NCBI RefSeq assembly: GCF_025515305.1 | Contig: NZ_JAOPHT010000004.1 | Location: 124,001 to 188,000 of the forward strand | Direction: 5' to 3' | Length of the DNA stretch: 64,000 nucleotides | Source: Roseicyclus sediminis | GTDB lineage: Bacteria; Pseudomonadota; Alphaproteobacteria; Rhodobacterales; Rhodobacteraceae | Shown here: positions 24,620 to 32,439 of the stretch, one piece after another | Numbering within the stretch: the first letter of the stretch is position 1 | How the letters are laid out: each line of letters begins with the position of its first letter | Program-made: the position numbers and the translations under genes | Notes under the pieces: model-generated | Database searches by the model: none | Told to the model about the DNA's origin: nothing | The model's input: only the letters and a program-made list of their open reading frames with translations

Positions 24620-26284
24620 TCACGCCTCCCAGTAGAGGGCGCGCGGATCGATGACCTGCGACAGGTGGATCTCGCCGCCGCGAAGCCCCGTCTTCTGCGC
24701 GTTGAAGATCGACCGCCAGTAGGGCTGAATCGTGACGCCTTCTTCCTGCATGATCTGCTGCGCCCGGAACATGAGCGCGCGCCGTGCCTCCACGTCGGGC
24801 GTCGTCAGCGCCTCGGCGACAATGCCGTCCAGTTCCTCGTTGTGGACCCCGGTTTCGTTCCAGACCGCGCCCGAGACATAGGCGACGGCAAAGGTCTGCA
24901 CCGCGAGCGGGCGGTGGTTCCAGATCGTGGTCGAGAAGGCATAGCCGTCCCAGTCGTTCCAGAAGGAAGAGGACGGGATGACCGTGCGCCGGACCGAGAT
25001 ACCGGCATCGCGCAACTGTGCCGCGCAGGCATCCGCGCTGTCCTTCATGAAGCCCGCATCGAGCGAGATCAGTTCATGTTCGTAATCGGCCATGCCCGCC
25101 TCGGCCAGAAGCGCCATGGCCGCCTCGGGATCGCGCCGGGGCATGGGCATGGGCGTGTACTCGGGATGGACCGGCGCGACGTGGTGGTTCTCGGCCATGA
25201 TGCCCTGGCCCGCCGTGCCGAGATCGAGGATCACCTGGTTGTCGACGGCGAGCGCCAGCGCCCTGCGGACACGGGCATCCTCGTAGGGGCGGATGCCGTC
25301 CACCTCCGTCAGCTGGTTGGGACGGATGACGATGGTTCCCGAGGTGGCGATCTCTTCGACCCGCCAGTCCGGGAAGGCGCCGAAGACGTCCACGAAATCC
25401 CCTTCGAGCGCATAGATATGGTCGATCTCGTCGGCCTCGGCCGCCGCGACCCAGGTCACCGGATCCTCGCCGTAATCGGCGAAGACGATCCGGTCCAGCC
25501 AGGCGCCGTTGCCCTCGTTCCACCAGCTGTGGCCGGTGTTCTTTTCCAGCACGGCGCGCACACCGACTTCGTAGGCGGTGGGGATGTAGGGGCCGGTTCC
25601 GATGGGATCGTCGAGCATCGTGGAGGCTTCGAAACTCGGGTGCACGATCGCCGCCTGGTAGTCGGAAAGGTTGGCGATGAGCGCGATGTCGGGCTCGGAC
25701 AGGGTCAGGACGACGGTCAGATCGTCCACCACCTCGATCGCGTCCTCCCGCGCCTGGCCATCGGCCATGAGTGCCGCCAGCCTCGGGGCGAGGGCGTTGC
25801 CCTCGATCGAGGTGTCGCAGAAGCGGCGCAGGTTGAAGGCCACGTCCCGGGCCGTGAACGCGTCGCCATTGTTCCAGGTCACGCCCGGACGGACGTGCAG
25901 GGTATACTGCGACGCGTCGTCGGCGACGTCCCAACCCTCCAGCAATTGCGGCGTGAAGGTGCCGTCCGAATTGTAGGTGACGAGATATTCTAGCCAGCCG
26001 CGCGCGAAGTTCGCGAGCATGTTGAAATCGAAGGTCACAGGATCCTTCATCGCCCTGAGGACGCCCTGCATCCGCGCGGTGCCGCCCATCCGCGGCGTTC
26101 CTTGCGCCAAGGCGGGGGCGGCCATGCCCAGCATCCCGTAGGCGGTTGCCGCCGAGGCCCCGTAGATGCTCGCCGTGGCGAGGAATTCGCGCCGCGTCAT
26201 CGCGCAATCCGACGTTCGGGCGGCCCTGGCTGCGGCATGGAGATGATCCGGCAACTCGCCGGCGGAGCGATAGGTCATGGGCAT
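24620..26284 (-). CDS. Tat-exported ABC peptide/nickel-type substrate-binding protein
   Basis: A 554-residue extracellular solute-binding protein of family 5 (DppA/OppA fold). The N-terminus has a long hydrophilic region and then a twin-arginine signal (MTRREFLATA near residue 28, followed by a hydrophobic core ending PALAQG), so it is exported folded. Family markers include LLEGWDVADDASQYTLHVRPGVTW and GTGPYIPTAYEVG. It should bind a peptide, opine or other bulky amine solute. GGAGGG precedes the ATG at 26284. No permease or ATPase genes adjoin it, so it is an orphan binding protein or works with a distant transporter; it converges on the amidohydrolase operon. Confidence 0.88.
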   Translation of the reverse strand: MPMTYRSAGELPDHLHAAARAARTSDCAMTRREFLATASIYGASAATAYGMLGMAAPALAQGTPRMGGTARMQGVLRAMKDPVTFDFNMLANFARGWLEYLVTYNSDGTFTPQLLEGWDVADDASQYTLHVRPGVTWNNGDAFTARDVAFNLRRFCDTSIEGNALAPRLAALMADGQAREDAIEVVDDLTVVLTLSEPDIALIANLSDYQAAIVHPSFEASTMLDDPIGTGPYIPTAYEVGVRAVLEKNTGHSWWNEGNGAWLDRIVFADYGEDPVTWVAAAEADEIDHIYALEGDFVDVFGAFPDWRVEEIATSGTIVIRPNQLTEVDGIRPYEDARVRRALALAVDNQVILDLGTAGQGIMAENHHVAPVHPEYTPMPMPRRDPEAAMALLAEAGMADYEHELISLDAGFMKDSADACAAQLRDAGISVRRTVIPSSSFWNDWDGYAFSTTIWNHRPLAVQTFAVAYVSGAVWNETGVHNEELDGIVAEALTTPDVEARRALMFRAQQIMQEEGVTIQPYWRSIFNAQKTGLRGGEIHLSQVIDPRALYWEA

Positions 26285-26444
26285 GGTTGGCCCTCCCTGG
26301 CATGTGCGCCGTGTCGCGGCGCGATGTGTCAAAAGAAACTGCGCAACGCCCGGATCATCTCGATCGCGGGGTCCGCTTGGCCCTTTTGACTGTGCCAGAG
26401 TCAGGGAAAGGCTAGTCCAGTGCGGCCACGCCTGGCAACAGGAA

Positions 26445-26470
26445 GGGGGCCGGGCGGGGCGCAGGCCCCC
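26445..26470 (-). terminator. Stem-loop after the alpha/beta hydrolase gene
   Basis: GGGGGCC (26445-26451) and GGCCCCC (26464-26470) form a 7-bp GC stem with a 12-nt loop, 18 bases past the stop of the minus-strand hydrolase gene. No U-tract follows. Plausible terminator. Confidence 0.4.
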
Positions 26471-26488
26471 CTGCCAGCCGCGAAATGA

Positions 26489-27343
26489 CTATTCGTTGTG
26501 CGTTTTCCCGCCCCGCGAGACCGTTTCGATGAACCGGACCGCGTGGTCCGCGACCAATCCGGGCAGATCGCCCTCAAGGTCGTGGCCCATTCCCTCGATC
26601 TCGACCAGGCGGGCGCCGGGCACCCTTCGGGCGATGTCGCGGCCATGCTCGGGCGGCAGGAGGGTGTCCTCGGTCCCGTGAATGACGAGGAGCGGTGTCC
26701 TGATGGCATCGATCCGCGCAAGGTCGGGCTCGGAGGCCACCATGGCGCCGTATTGCCGCGACACGCCCTCGGGGCAGTAGCACCGGTCCCAGAGCCGCCC
26801 GATCAACGCCGCGCGCCCGGCCGTGTCGAAGGGCCAGCGGGGGCTTTGCCACAGCCTGCCGGTGGATAGCCCGTGGGCGACAACGTCCTCCCGCCGTCCG
26901 CTTGGTGCCGAGGACAGAAGGGCCGCCTGCACCTCGGGGCGCGCCTTCGGCAGGTAGGGCGCGCGGCTTGACGACATCACGGCGATGCCGCTCAGAAGAC
27001 GTGCGGGATGCTCCAGCGCCATGATCTGCAGGATCGTGCCCCCCATCGACATGCCGAGCACATGCGCCCGCCCGATGCCGAGGGCATCCATCACGCCCAC
27101 CGTGTCGGCCGCCATGTCCGTCAGGGTGTAGGCGGGAGCGCCTTCGAATTTCTGCGACAGGCCCGCGTCGCGGTTGTCGAAGGTGACGACCTGGAGCCCG
27201 GCGGCCAGAAGATCCCCGATCAGGCGGTCCGGCCACTGGATCAGCTGCGAACCGAGACCTCGGATCAGGACGATCGGCACGGCGTGCGGGTCGCCGTGAC
27301 ACTCCACCTCCAGCATGATCCCGTTGGCCTCGACCCGTGCCAT
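26489..27343 (-). CDS. Alpha/beta hydrolase
   Basis: A 284-residue alpha/beta-fold hydrolase. The oxyanion segment IRGLGSQLIQW (about residues 27-37), nucleophile elbow GMSMGG (Ser near 98), acid in HGTEDTLLP and catalytic His in GMGHDLEG make a complete Ser-Asp-His triad. It belongs to the group related to haloperoxidase/3-oxoadipate enol-lactonase-like esterases; the substrate is not known. The start at 27343 (MARVEANGIMLEV) matches the family start; the frame continues upstream without similarity. It lies 23 bases after the holin-like gene on the same strand. Confidence 0.85.
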   Translation of the reverse strand: MARVEANGIMLEVECHGDPHAVPIVLIRGLGSQLIQWPDRLIGDLLAAGLQVVTFDNRDAGLSQKFEGAPAYTLTDMAADTVGVMDALGIGRAHVLGMSMGGTILQIMALEHPARLLSGIAVMSSSRAPYLPKARPEVQAALLSSAPSGRREDVVAHGLSTGRLWQSPRWPFDTAGRAALIGRLWDRCYCPEGVSRQYGAMVASEPDLARIDAIRTPLLVIHGTEDTLLPPEHGRDIARRVPGARLVEIEGMGHDLEGDLPGLVADHAVRFIETVSRGGKTHNE

Positions 27344-27366
27344 GCAACCACTCCGCGCGAAGGCCG

Positions 27367-27786
27367 CTAGCGCCCGAAGGACCGTCCCAGAAGGACGCCG
27401 GCCGCAAGCGCCGCGCCGACGATGATCGCGCCCGGTTCCTCGGTGCGATCCTTCTCGTCCGAGGCGTCCGGCTGCCGCGACAGCAGTCCCAGCGCCTGCA
27501 GGCTGGAGAGCGCGTCGTCCTGCCTCCTGCGGGCCTTGCGCCGCAGAAGCGACCGGCCCACCAGCAACAGGACGGCGGCGACCGCCAGCGCAACCGCCGC
27601 CACGATCAGCGCGGCGAGCCACATGTCCAGCCGGGCCGACAGCCACAGGTACATCGCCACGAAGACAAACAAGATCGCCAGCCCGATCATGCCGAAGGCG
27701 GCAAGTTCGAGCATCGCCCCTGTCGTCCGCCGCCGGACATCGCCGAACTGCGACCGGACGAAGGCGCCGATGAGATCCTCCAGCAT
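27367..27786 (-). CDS. Phage-holin-superfamily-III-like membrane protein
   Basis: A 139-residue protein with two central hydrophobic helices (about 28-50 and 56-78), a basic stretch (LLRRKARRR) and a third short helix at the C-terminus. This matches the DUF1469/holin-X type proteins that bacteria encode together with DUF883 (ElaB/YqjD-like) proteins. These are inner-membrane proteins connected to envelope or ribosome hibernation stress; they are not phage genes. It lies eight bases after the DUF883 gene, supporting an operon. Confidence 0.75.
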   Translation of the reverse strand: MLEDLIGAFVRSQFGDVRRRTTGAMLELAAFGMIGLAILFVFVAMYLWLSARLDMWLAALIVAAVALAVAAVLLLVGRSLLRRKARRRQDDALSSLQALGLLSRQPDASDEKDRTEEPGAIIVGAALAAGVLLGRSFGR

Positions 27787-27794
27787 GCCGGACC

Positions 27795-28109
27795 TCAGCG
27801 ACGCGACATGAGGCCGACGAAGAAGCCGACCCCCAGCGCGATGAGGGCGGACTGCACCGGCTTTTCCCTGATGTAGCCTTCGACCGAAGCCGTGGCCTGC
27901 CGGGCCTTGAGACGTCCCTCGTCGAGGGTGGCGCGCGAACGCTCGAGGAGTTCGGCAGCCTCGGCCAGCGCCGCGTCCCGCGCCTCGCCGGCCTTCGCCT
28001 CGCCAATCTCCCGCAGGAGGCCGGTCAGTTTCGTGATGTCGTCGCGGATGACCTGGAACTGGCGCTCGAGGTCTTCGCTGCCGGAGCCGTGAGAAGACGT
28101 GTCGGTCAT
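27795..28109 (-). CDS. DUF883 (ElaB/YqjD-like) membrane-anchored protein
   Basis: A 104-residue protein: an acidic, helical N-terminal two-thirds (coiled-coil-like around residues 12-75) followed by the family-typical GYIREKPVQSALIALGVGFFVGLMSRR anchor (positions 78-104). YqjD/ElaB proteins tether stationary-phase ribosomes to the inner membrane in E. coli; the same role here is inference. The ATG at 28109 gives the usual family length. Confidence 0.85.
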   Translation of the reverse strand: MTDTSSHGSGSEDLERQFQVIRDDITKLTGLLREIGEAKAGEARDAALAEAAELLERSRATLDEGRLKARQATASVEGYIREKPVQSALIALGVGFFVGLMSRR

Positions 28110-28152
28110 GTCGGGGTCCTTTCGACTTGGGTTCGATACTCTGGTCGGAATG

Positions 28153-28545
28153 TTACGGATCGGGTTGCGGCGCATCCAGAGCGCGGTGACGGCGTCCTTC
28201 TTCACCCGGCCAGGAAAGGGTCCGGACGAGGCCCTGCGCGCAGATGCCGGCGAGGCCCCGGACACGCAATCCGGCGGCCGCGCCGAGGAGGACGAGGATC
28301 GCGGCCAGGTTCAGGCCGATCCGCTCGGGCCCGCCATCCGCGGTCAGCGCCGTGGCGAGGCCACGCCATCTGCCGCAACCTTCGGCCAGACGGGCATGGA
28401 AGGTCAGCAGGGCCACCAAGACGAGGATTGAACAGGGAAGGGCAGCCGCGAAGGGGCCGAGGGCGGGCGCGCTGAACAGGAAGACCGTGACGATCACGCC
28501 GACGGGCAGCGCCTTTTCCGAGATGTCTTTCGCGCACGAATGCAT
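28153..28545 (-). CDS. Small membrane protein, unknown
   Basis: A 130-residue frame with three hydrophobic segments (about 12-28, 32-50 and 78-96) and a hydrophilic C-terminal tail. I do not recognise a family. A GGAG ribosome site lies about eight bases before the ATG, and the gene sits 43 bases upstream of the DUF883 gene in the same direction, which supports it being real and first in this small membrane-protein operon. A minor concern is the unusual, Arg/His-rich C-terminus. Confidence 0.45.
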   Translation of the reverse strand: MHSCAKDISEKALPVGVIVTVFLFSAPALGPFAAALPCSILVLVALLTFHARLAEGCGRWRGLATALTADGGPERIGLNLAAILVLLGAAAGLRVRGLAGICAQGLVRTLSWPGEEGRRHRALDAPQPDP

Positions 28546-28886
28546 GTCGGTCTCCGGCGGCGTCCGCCGCTCGTCGGCCCTTTGGTCCCGCCGGCGCCTC
28601 GGGCCGCCTGCGAGGGTTTGAAATCCGCCTCGCGATGCCGGGGAGCCCCGCGCCGATCCACGCCGACAAGAAGATTGTTAGTGCAAATCTTCTCTCCGAT
28701 CCATCGGAATGGGGCAGGGTCCGGCGCCCTTCGCGGCCCGGTCCCCCGATCCGAGGGCGAGGGAGGCGGTCCGACCCGCCGCGCCACCCCTCAAGAAAAA
28801 TCCGCCCGCGTGTCGATTGGAGAGAGGCCCGTTCGTCAGGGATACGAGGGCGCTTCTGCCCTCGGTCAGATAGAAAGGACCTCGAC
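28546..28886. other. Divergent promoter region with dyad
   Basis: A 341-bp gap between the minus-strand membrane-protein operon and the plus-strand SRPBCC-DGPF-ECF42 operon. It contains the AT-rich 25-bp dyad at 28669-28693, and no supportable gene. Confidence 0.45.
28669..28693. promoter_or_regulatory. 25-bp inverted repeat, operator candidate
   Basis: Perfect arms AGAAGATT (28669-28676) and AATCTTCT (28686-28693) with a 9-nt centre. It is the only AT-rich symmetric element in the gap between the divergent operons, and lies 124 bases before the minus-strand start and 194 before the plus-strand start. Regulator-binding site or small hairpin. Confidence 0.4.
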
Positions 28887-29396
28887 GTGACCCTGATCCA
28901 ATTCCTCGGCGCGGGCGCCGCCTTCTTCGTTGTGCTGGGGGCCGGCACGCTGCTTCTGCCGCGGCACGTGCATGTCCAGCGCGCGGCGGTCATCGACGCC
29001 GATCCCGGACTTGTCCTGAGCCTTGCCGCCTCCGGACAGGGCTACCAGCGCTTCAACCCCTATCGTGACACCGACCCCGAACTGGCGATCACGCTCTTCG
29101 GTCCCGAAACCGGCATCGGCTCGGGGTTCCGTTTCGAGGGCCGGGAGGGGCGCGGAACTCAGACCGTGACCGGGCTTGCCGGCGACGCGGTGCATTACCG
29201 GATCGACCTCGGAGCCATGGGCACGCCCGCCCAGACAATCCGCGCCGAACCGCATGACGGCGGCGCACGCGTGACCTGGTCGATGGAGGCCGACATGGGT
29301 TTCAACCCCGTCGCCCGGATCATCGGTCTCTTCATGGACCGCAGGGTGGGGCCGACCTTCGAACGCGGCCTTGCCAACCTCGAAGCCGCTGCCTAA
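28887..29396 (+). CDS. SRPBCC-family protein
   Basis: A 169-residue protein: an N-terminal membrane helix (about residues 3-22) followed by a SRPBCC/START-like domain (VQRAAVIDADPGLVLSLAAS start, GSGFRFEGREGRG middle, and a C-terminal helix with FERGLANLE). Such domains bind hydrophobic ligands. The start is GTG at 28887, preceded by AAAGGA; the longer upstream frame is Arg-rich and not homologous. It leads into the DGPF-ECF42 pair with a 24-base gap, so it probably belongs to that operon or regulon. Confidence 0.8.
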   Translation: MTLIQFLGAGAAFFVVLGAGTLLLPRHVHVQRAAVIDADPGLVLSLAASGQGYQRFNPYRDTDPELAITLFGPETGIGSGFRFEGREGRGTQTVTGLAGDAVHYRIDLGAMGTPAQTIRAEPHDGGARVTWSMEADMGFNPVARIIGLFMDRRVGPTFERGLANLEAAA

Positions 29397-29420
29397 CCCT
29401 CGAACCAAGGAGACAGATCA

Positions 29421-29774
29421 ATGCGCTATACCTTCCTTCTCTACTCCGATCCCGCCGATTTCGCCGACATGACCCAGGACGACTGGGCCGCCATGCAGCA
29501 GGTCTACGGCGCCTATATCGGCGCGCTGCGGGAGGCGGGGGTCTTCGTCGATACCGACTGGCTGCAGCCCGTCGGGACCGCGACGACGCTCAGCCTGAAG
29601 GGCGGGACGAAGACGGTCCAGGACGGGCCCTTCGCCGATACCAAGGAGACGCTCGGCGGCTTCTTCGTGATCGACGTCCCCGACCTGGACGCCGCGATGG
29701 CCTGGGCCGAGAAATGCCCGGCCGCACGCACCGGCAAGGTCGAGATCCGCGCCTCGGCGATGGGCGGGATGTGA
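29421..29774 (+). CDS. DGPF-motif (YCII-related) protein, ECF42 partner
   Basis: A 117-residue DGPF-family protein with the canonical DGPF at 68-71 and the following DTKETLGGFF and VIDVPD segments. AAGGAG precedes the ATG by eight bases. It aligns without gaps over at least its first 80 residues with the protein at 1622-1975. By family it partners the ECF42 sigma factor encoded immediately after (GTGA overlap). No enzymatic role is established. Confidence 0.92.
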   Translation: MRYTFLLYSDPADFADMTQDDWAAMQQVYGAYIGALREAGVFVDTDWLQPVGTATTLSLKGGTKTVQDGPFADTKETLGGFFVIDVPDLDAAMAWAEKCPAARTGKVEIRASAMGGM

Positions 29775-30982
29775 CCGAGACGACGACGGCCCGCGCCGCG
29801 GAAGCGGCGGCGCGGACCTCCTACGGCAAGCTGCTGGCGATCCTGGCCCGGCGCACCGGCGACATTTCCGCGGCCGAGGACGCGCTTGCCGAGGCTTTCG
29901 CCAAGGCGTTGGAAACCTGGCCACGCAGCGGCGTGCCGAAGAACCCCGACGCCTGGCTGATGACGACGGCCCGCAATCGCGTCACGGACGCGCAGCGCCG
30001 CCTGACGCGGTTCCCCCAAACCGACGCGGTCCCCGACATGCCCATTTCCGATGCCGCCGCCGATCTCGATTTCCCCGATGACCGCCTGGCGCTGATGATG
30101 GTCTGCGCGCACCCCGCGCTGCCCTCGGACATCCATGCGCCGCTCATCTTGCAGACGGTGCTCGGGGTCGAGGCGATCGACATCGCCCGCGCCTTCGCGA
30201 CGGCGCCCTCGGCCATGGCGCAACGGCTGGTCCGGGCCAAGCGCAAGATCCGGGACGCGGCCATTCCCTTCACCCTTCCGGGCGGGTCCGACCTGTCCGA
30301 AAGGCTGGACGCATTGCGCGAGGCCGTCTACGCGGCCCACGCGCTCGACTGGCTCGCGCCGAGCGACGCGCTGGGTCAGGAGGCGCTCTACCTTGCGGAT
30401 CTCCTGTGCCACCTCCTGCCCCGGGACGCGGAGGCGCATGGCCTCGCCGCGCTGATCGCTTTCGGCCAGGCGCGCCGGCACGCGCGCGTGCGCGACGGCG
30501 TGCTCGTGCCGCTCGACGAGCAGGACCCCCGGCTCTGGGATGCCCGTCTCATCAACTTCGGCCAGCGTGCCCTGTCGCGGGCGCAGTCCCTGTCCAGTCC
30601 GGGCCGGTTCCAGATCGAGGCCGCCATCGACGGGTTGCATCTCGACCGCGCCAAGACGGGGCGCATCGACTGGCTCGCGCTGGACCAGCTCTATTTCGCG
30701 CTGGAGCGTCTCGCGCCCTCGCTCGGGGCCGCAGTCGCGCGCGCGGTCGTGCAGGGCGAACGGCATGGCCCGGCCACGGGGCTCGAGGCATTGTCGCGTC
30801 TCGACGGCAAGGCCACCCGAGGTTTCCAGCCCTACTGGGCGGCGCGGGCCCGTCTGCTCGCGCGTCTCGGACAGGCCCTCCCCGCGCGGGAGGCCTATGG
30901 CAAGGCGATTTCGCTCACGACCGAACCGCCGTTGCGCAGATACCTCGAGGCGAGACTGCGGGAGCTTGCGTCGTCGCCCTGA
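29771..30982 (+). CDS. ECF42-type RNA polymerase sigma factor
   Basis: A 403-residue sigma factor with sigma-2 at about residues 10-75 (SYGKLLAILARRTGDISAAED, AWLMTTARNR), sigma-4 at about 115-160 and a ~230-residue helical C-terminal extension rich in TPR-like repeats. It has the same architecture as the protein at 396-1625. The GTG at 29771 overlaps the stop of the DGPF gene. It likely drives transcription of its own DGPF operon and a small set of targets. It converges with the LuxR/TPR regulator gene, 20 bases away. Confidence 0.92.
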   Translation: MTETTTARAAEAAARTSYGKLLAILARRTGDISAAEDALAEAFAKALETWPRSGVPKNPDAWLMTTARNRVTDAQRRLTRFPQTDAVPDMPISDAAADLDFPDDRLALMMVCAHPALPSDIHAPLILQTVLGVEAIDIARAFATAPSAMAQRLVRAKRKIRDAAIPFTLPGGSDLSERLDALREAVYAAHALDWLAPSDALGQEALYLADLLCHLLPRDAEAHGLAALIAFGQARRHARVRDGVLVPLDEQDPRLWDARLINFGQRALSRAQSLSSPGRFQIEAAIDGLHLDRAKTGRIDWLALDQLYFALERLAPSLGAAVARAVVQGERHGPATGLEALSRLDGKATRGFQPYWAARARLLARLGQALPAREAYGKAISLTTEPPLRRYLEARLRELASSP

Positions 30983-31002
30983 CTGGCGCGCGCCGCGGAG
31001 TG

Positions 31003-32439
31003 TCACGCATCCGGACGTTCCGGAAATCCGGCCATCTTCAGGCGGCTCCGGAACTCCTCCATCTTCGCCATGTCCTTGAGCGGCACGCGGTCGGTGTCGG
31101 ACACCGCGAAATCGGGAAAGACGGCGCGGCAGGCGGCCACCGCATCGCGCGCCTCCCCGTTTCTTCCCATTGCGACGAGGCTCGCGGCGCGGATGAAATG
31201 GGCAAGAAACCAGCGCGGCATCCGGTGGATCGCGCGTTCCGACCATTCGATCGCCGTGTCGAAGCGACCGGCCATGTAGTTGGCCAGCGCGAGGCCCGAG
31301 AACCGGAAGAAGATGCTGGGGTCCCGGGGGTTCATCCGGATCGCGATTTCCTGGTTCGCGATGGCCTCCTCCGTCCGGCCCACCAGCCCGAGGGCGGTGC
31401 CGAGGCTGCCGCGCGCGACCGAGCAATTCGGGTTCAGCTCGACGGCGCGCTCCAGCGCGGCGATCCCTTCCTCGTGCCGGAGCAGGCCCCAGCAACTGAT
31501 CCCGAAGGCCCAGTGCGCGTATTCGTTCCGGTCGTCGAGCTGCGTCGCGCGGCGTCCGAGCGCGTAGGCGGCTTCCATCGCCGGACGTGGATCGGACAGA
31601 TTGCCCATCATGGCGACGTGGTGGTTCACCAGGGAAAGGACCATGTTGGCCTCGGCGCTTGCGGGGTCGAGCGCGAGGGCCCGCTCCAGCAACGTCTTGG
31701 CCGCCGCAAAGGCCTCCGGCGTGAAATCGTAGAGCAGGTGCCACGCCCGCATGGTCAGTTCCCACACCGTGAGGTCCGGGCGGCTGAGACGCTCGACCGG
31801 TTCCTCGATGGTGCTGCGATGCACGATGGTCTGGATCGAGGCGACGACCTGCCGCGTGATCGCGTCCTGCAGGTCGAAGACGTCCCGCGTCTCGCCGTCA
31901 TAGCGGTCGGACCATACATGTCCGCCGGTCACGCCGTCGATCAGCTGCGCCGTCACGCGGACCCTGTCGCCGGCCCGCCGCACACTGCCCTCCAGCACGA
32001 AGCGCACGCCCAGCTCCGCCGAGACGCGCCGCACGTCGACGCTCTGGCCCTTGTAGGTGAAGGTGGTGTTCCGGGCGATGATGAACAGCCACGGCGACCG
32101 CGACAGCGCGGTGATGATCTCGTCCGTGATCCCGTCCGAAAAGAACTCCTGCTCGGGATCGCCGGACATGTTCTCGAAGGCGAGCACGGCGATGGACGGT
32201 TTGTCGGGGCGCGGCGGAAGACCCTCGGGCGGTTCGGGATGCGGCGCGCCCACGATGCGTTTGCGCAGGTCCAGCTTCGAGGACACCCCGAGCTTCCGGT
32301 AGATCGTCGCGAGGTGCGTGCGCACCGTGGACGGCGCGAGGTTCAGCCGCTCGGCGATCTGCTGATACGTCTCTCCCTCGGAGAAGGCCTCGGCGATCTG
32401 AAGCTCCCGCGGGCTCAGCGCTTCGGGATCGACGATCAT
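31003..32439 (-). CDS. LuxR-type HTH regulator with TolB-like and TPR domains
   Basis: A 478-residue protein. Residues 7-64 are a LuxR-type winged-less HTH placed at the N-terminus (ALSPRELQIAEAFSEGETYQ start, STVRTHLATIYRKL recognition helix). Residues ~78-200 form the TolB/FlgO-like domain seen in CadC-type and adenylate-cyclase-type regulators (IAVLAFENMSGDPEQEFFSD, GVRFVLEGSVRRAGDRVRVT). Residues ~225-440 are TPR repeats. It probably regulates transcription in response to a protein or envelope signal. No membrane helix is seen. Its ATG overlaps the stop of the paralogous LuxR-GAF gene (ATGA). Confidence 0.87.
   Translation of the reverse strand: MIVDPEALSPRELQIAEAFSEGETYQQIAERLNLAPSTVRTHLATIYRKLGVSSKLDLRKRIVGAPHPEPPEGLPPRPDKPSIAVLAFENMSGDPEQEFFSDGITDEIITALSRSPWLFIIARNTTFTYKGQSVDVRRVSAELGVRFVLEGSVRRAGDRVRVTAQLIDGVTGGHVWSDRYDGETRDVFDLQDAITRQVVASIQTIVHRSTIEEPVERLSRPDLTVWELTMRAWHLLYDFTPEAFAAAKTLLERALALDPASAEANMVLSLVNHHVAMMGNLSDPRPAMEAAYALGRRATQLDDRNEYAHWAFGISCWGLLRHEEGIAALERAVELNPNCSVARGSLGTALGLVGRTEEAIANQEIAIRMNPRDPSIFFRFSGLALANYMAGRFDTAIEWSERAIHRMPRWFLAHFIRAASLVAMGRNGEARDAVAACRAVFPDFAVSDTDRVPLKDMAKMEEFRSRLKMAGFPERPDA

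Noticed and set aside
27367-27786. Prophage fragment because of a holin-like gene
   Set aside because: No other phage gene is near; this holin-superfamily type is a standard chromosomal partner of DUF883 proteins.
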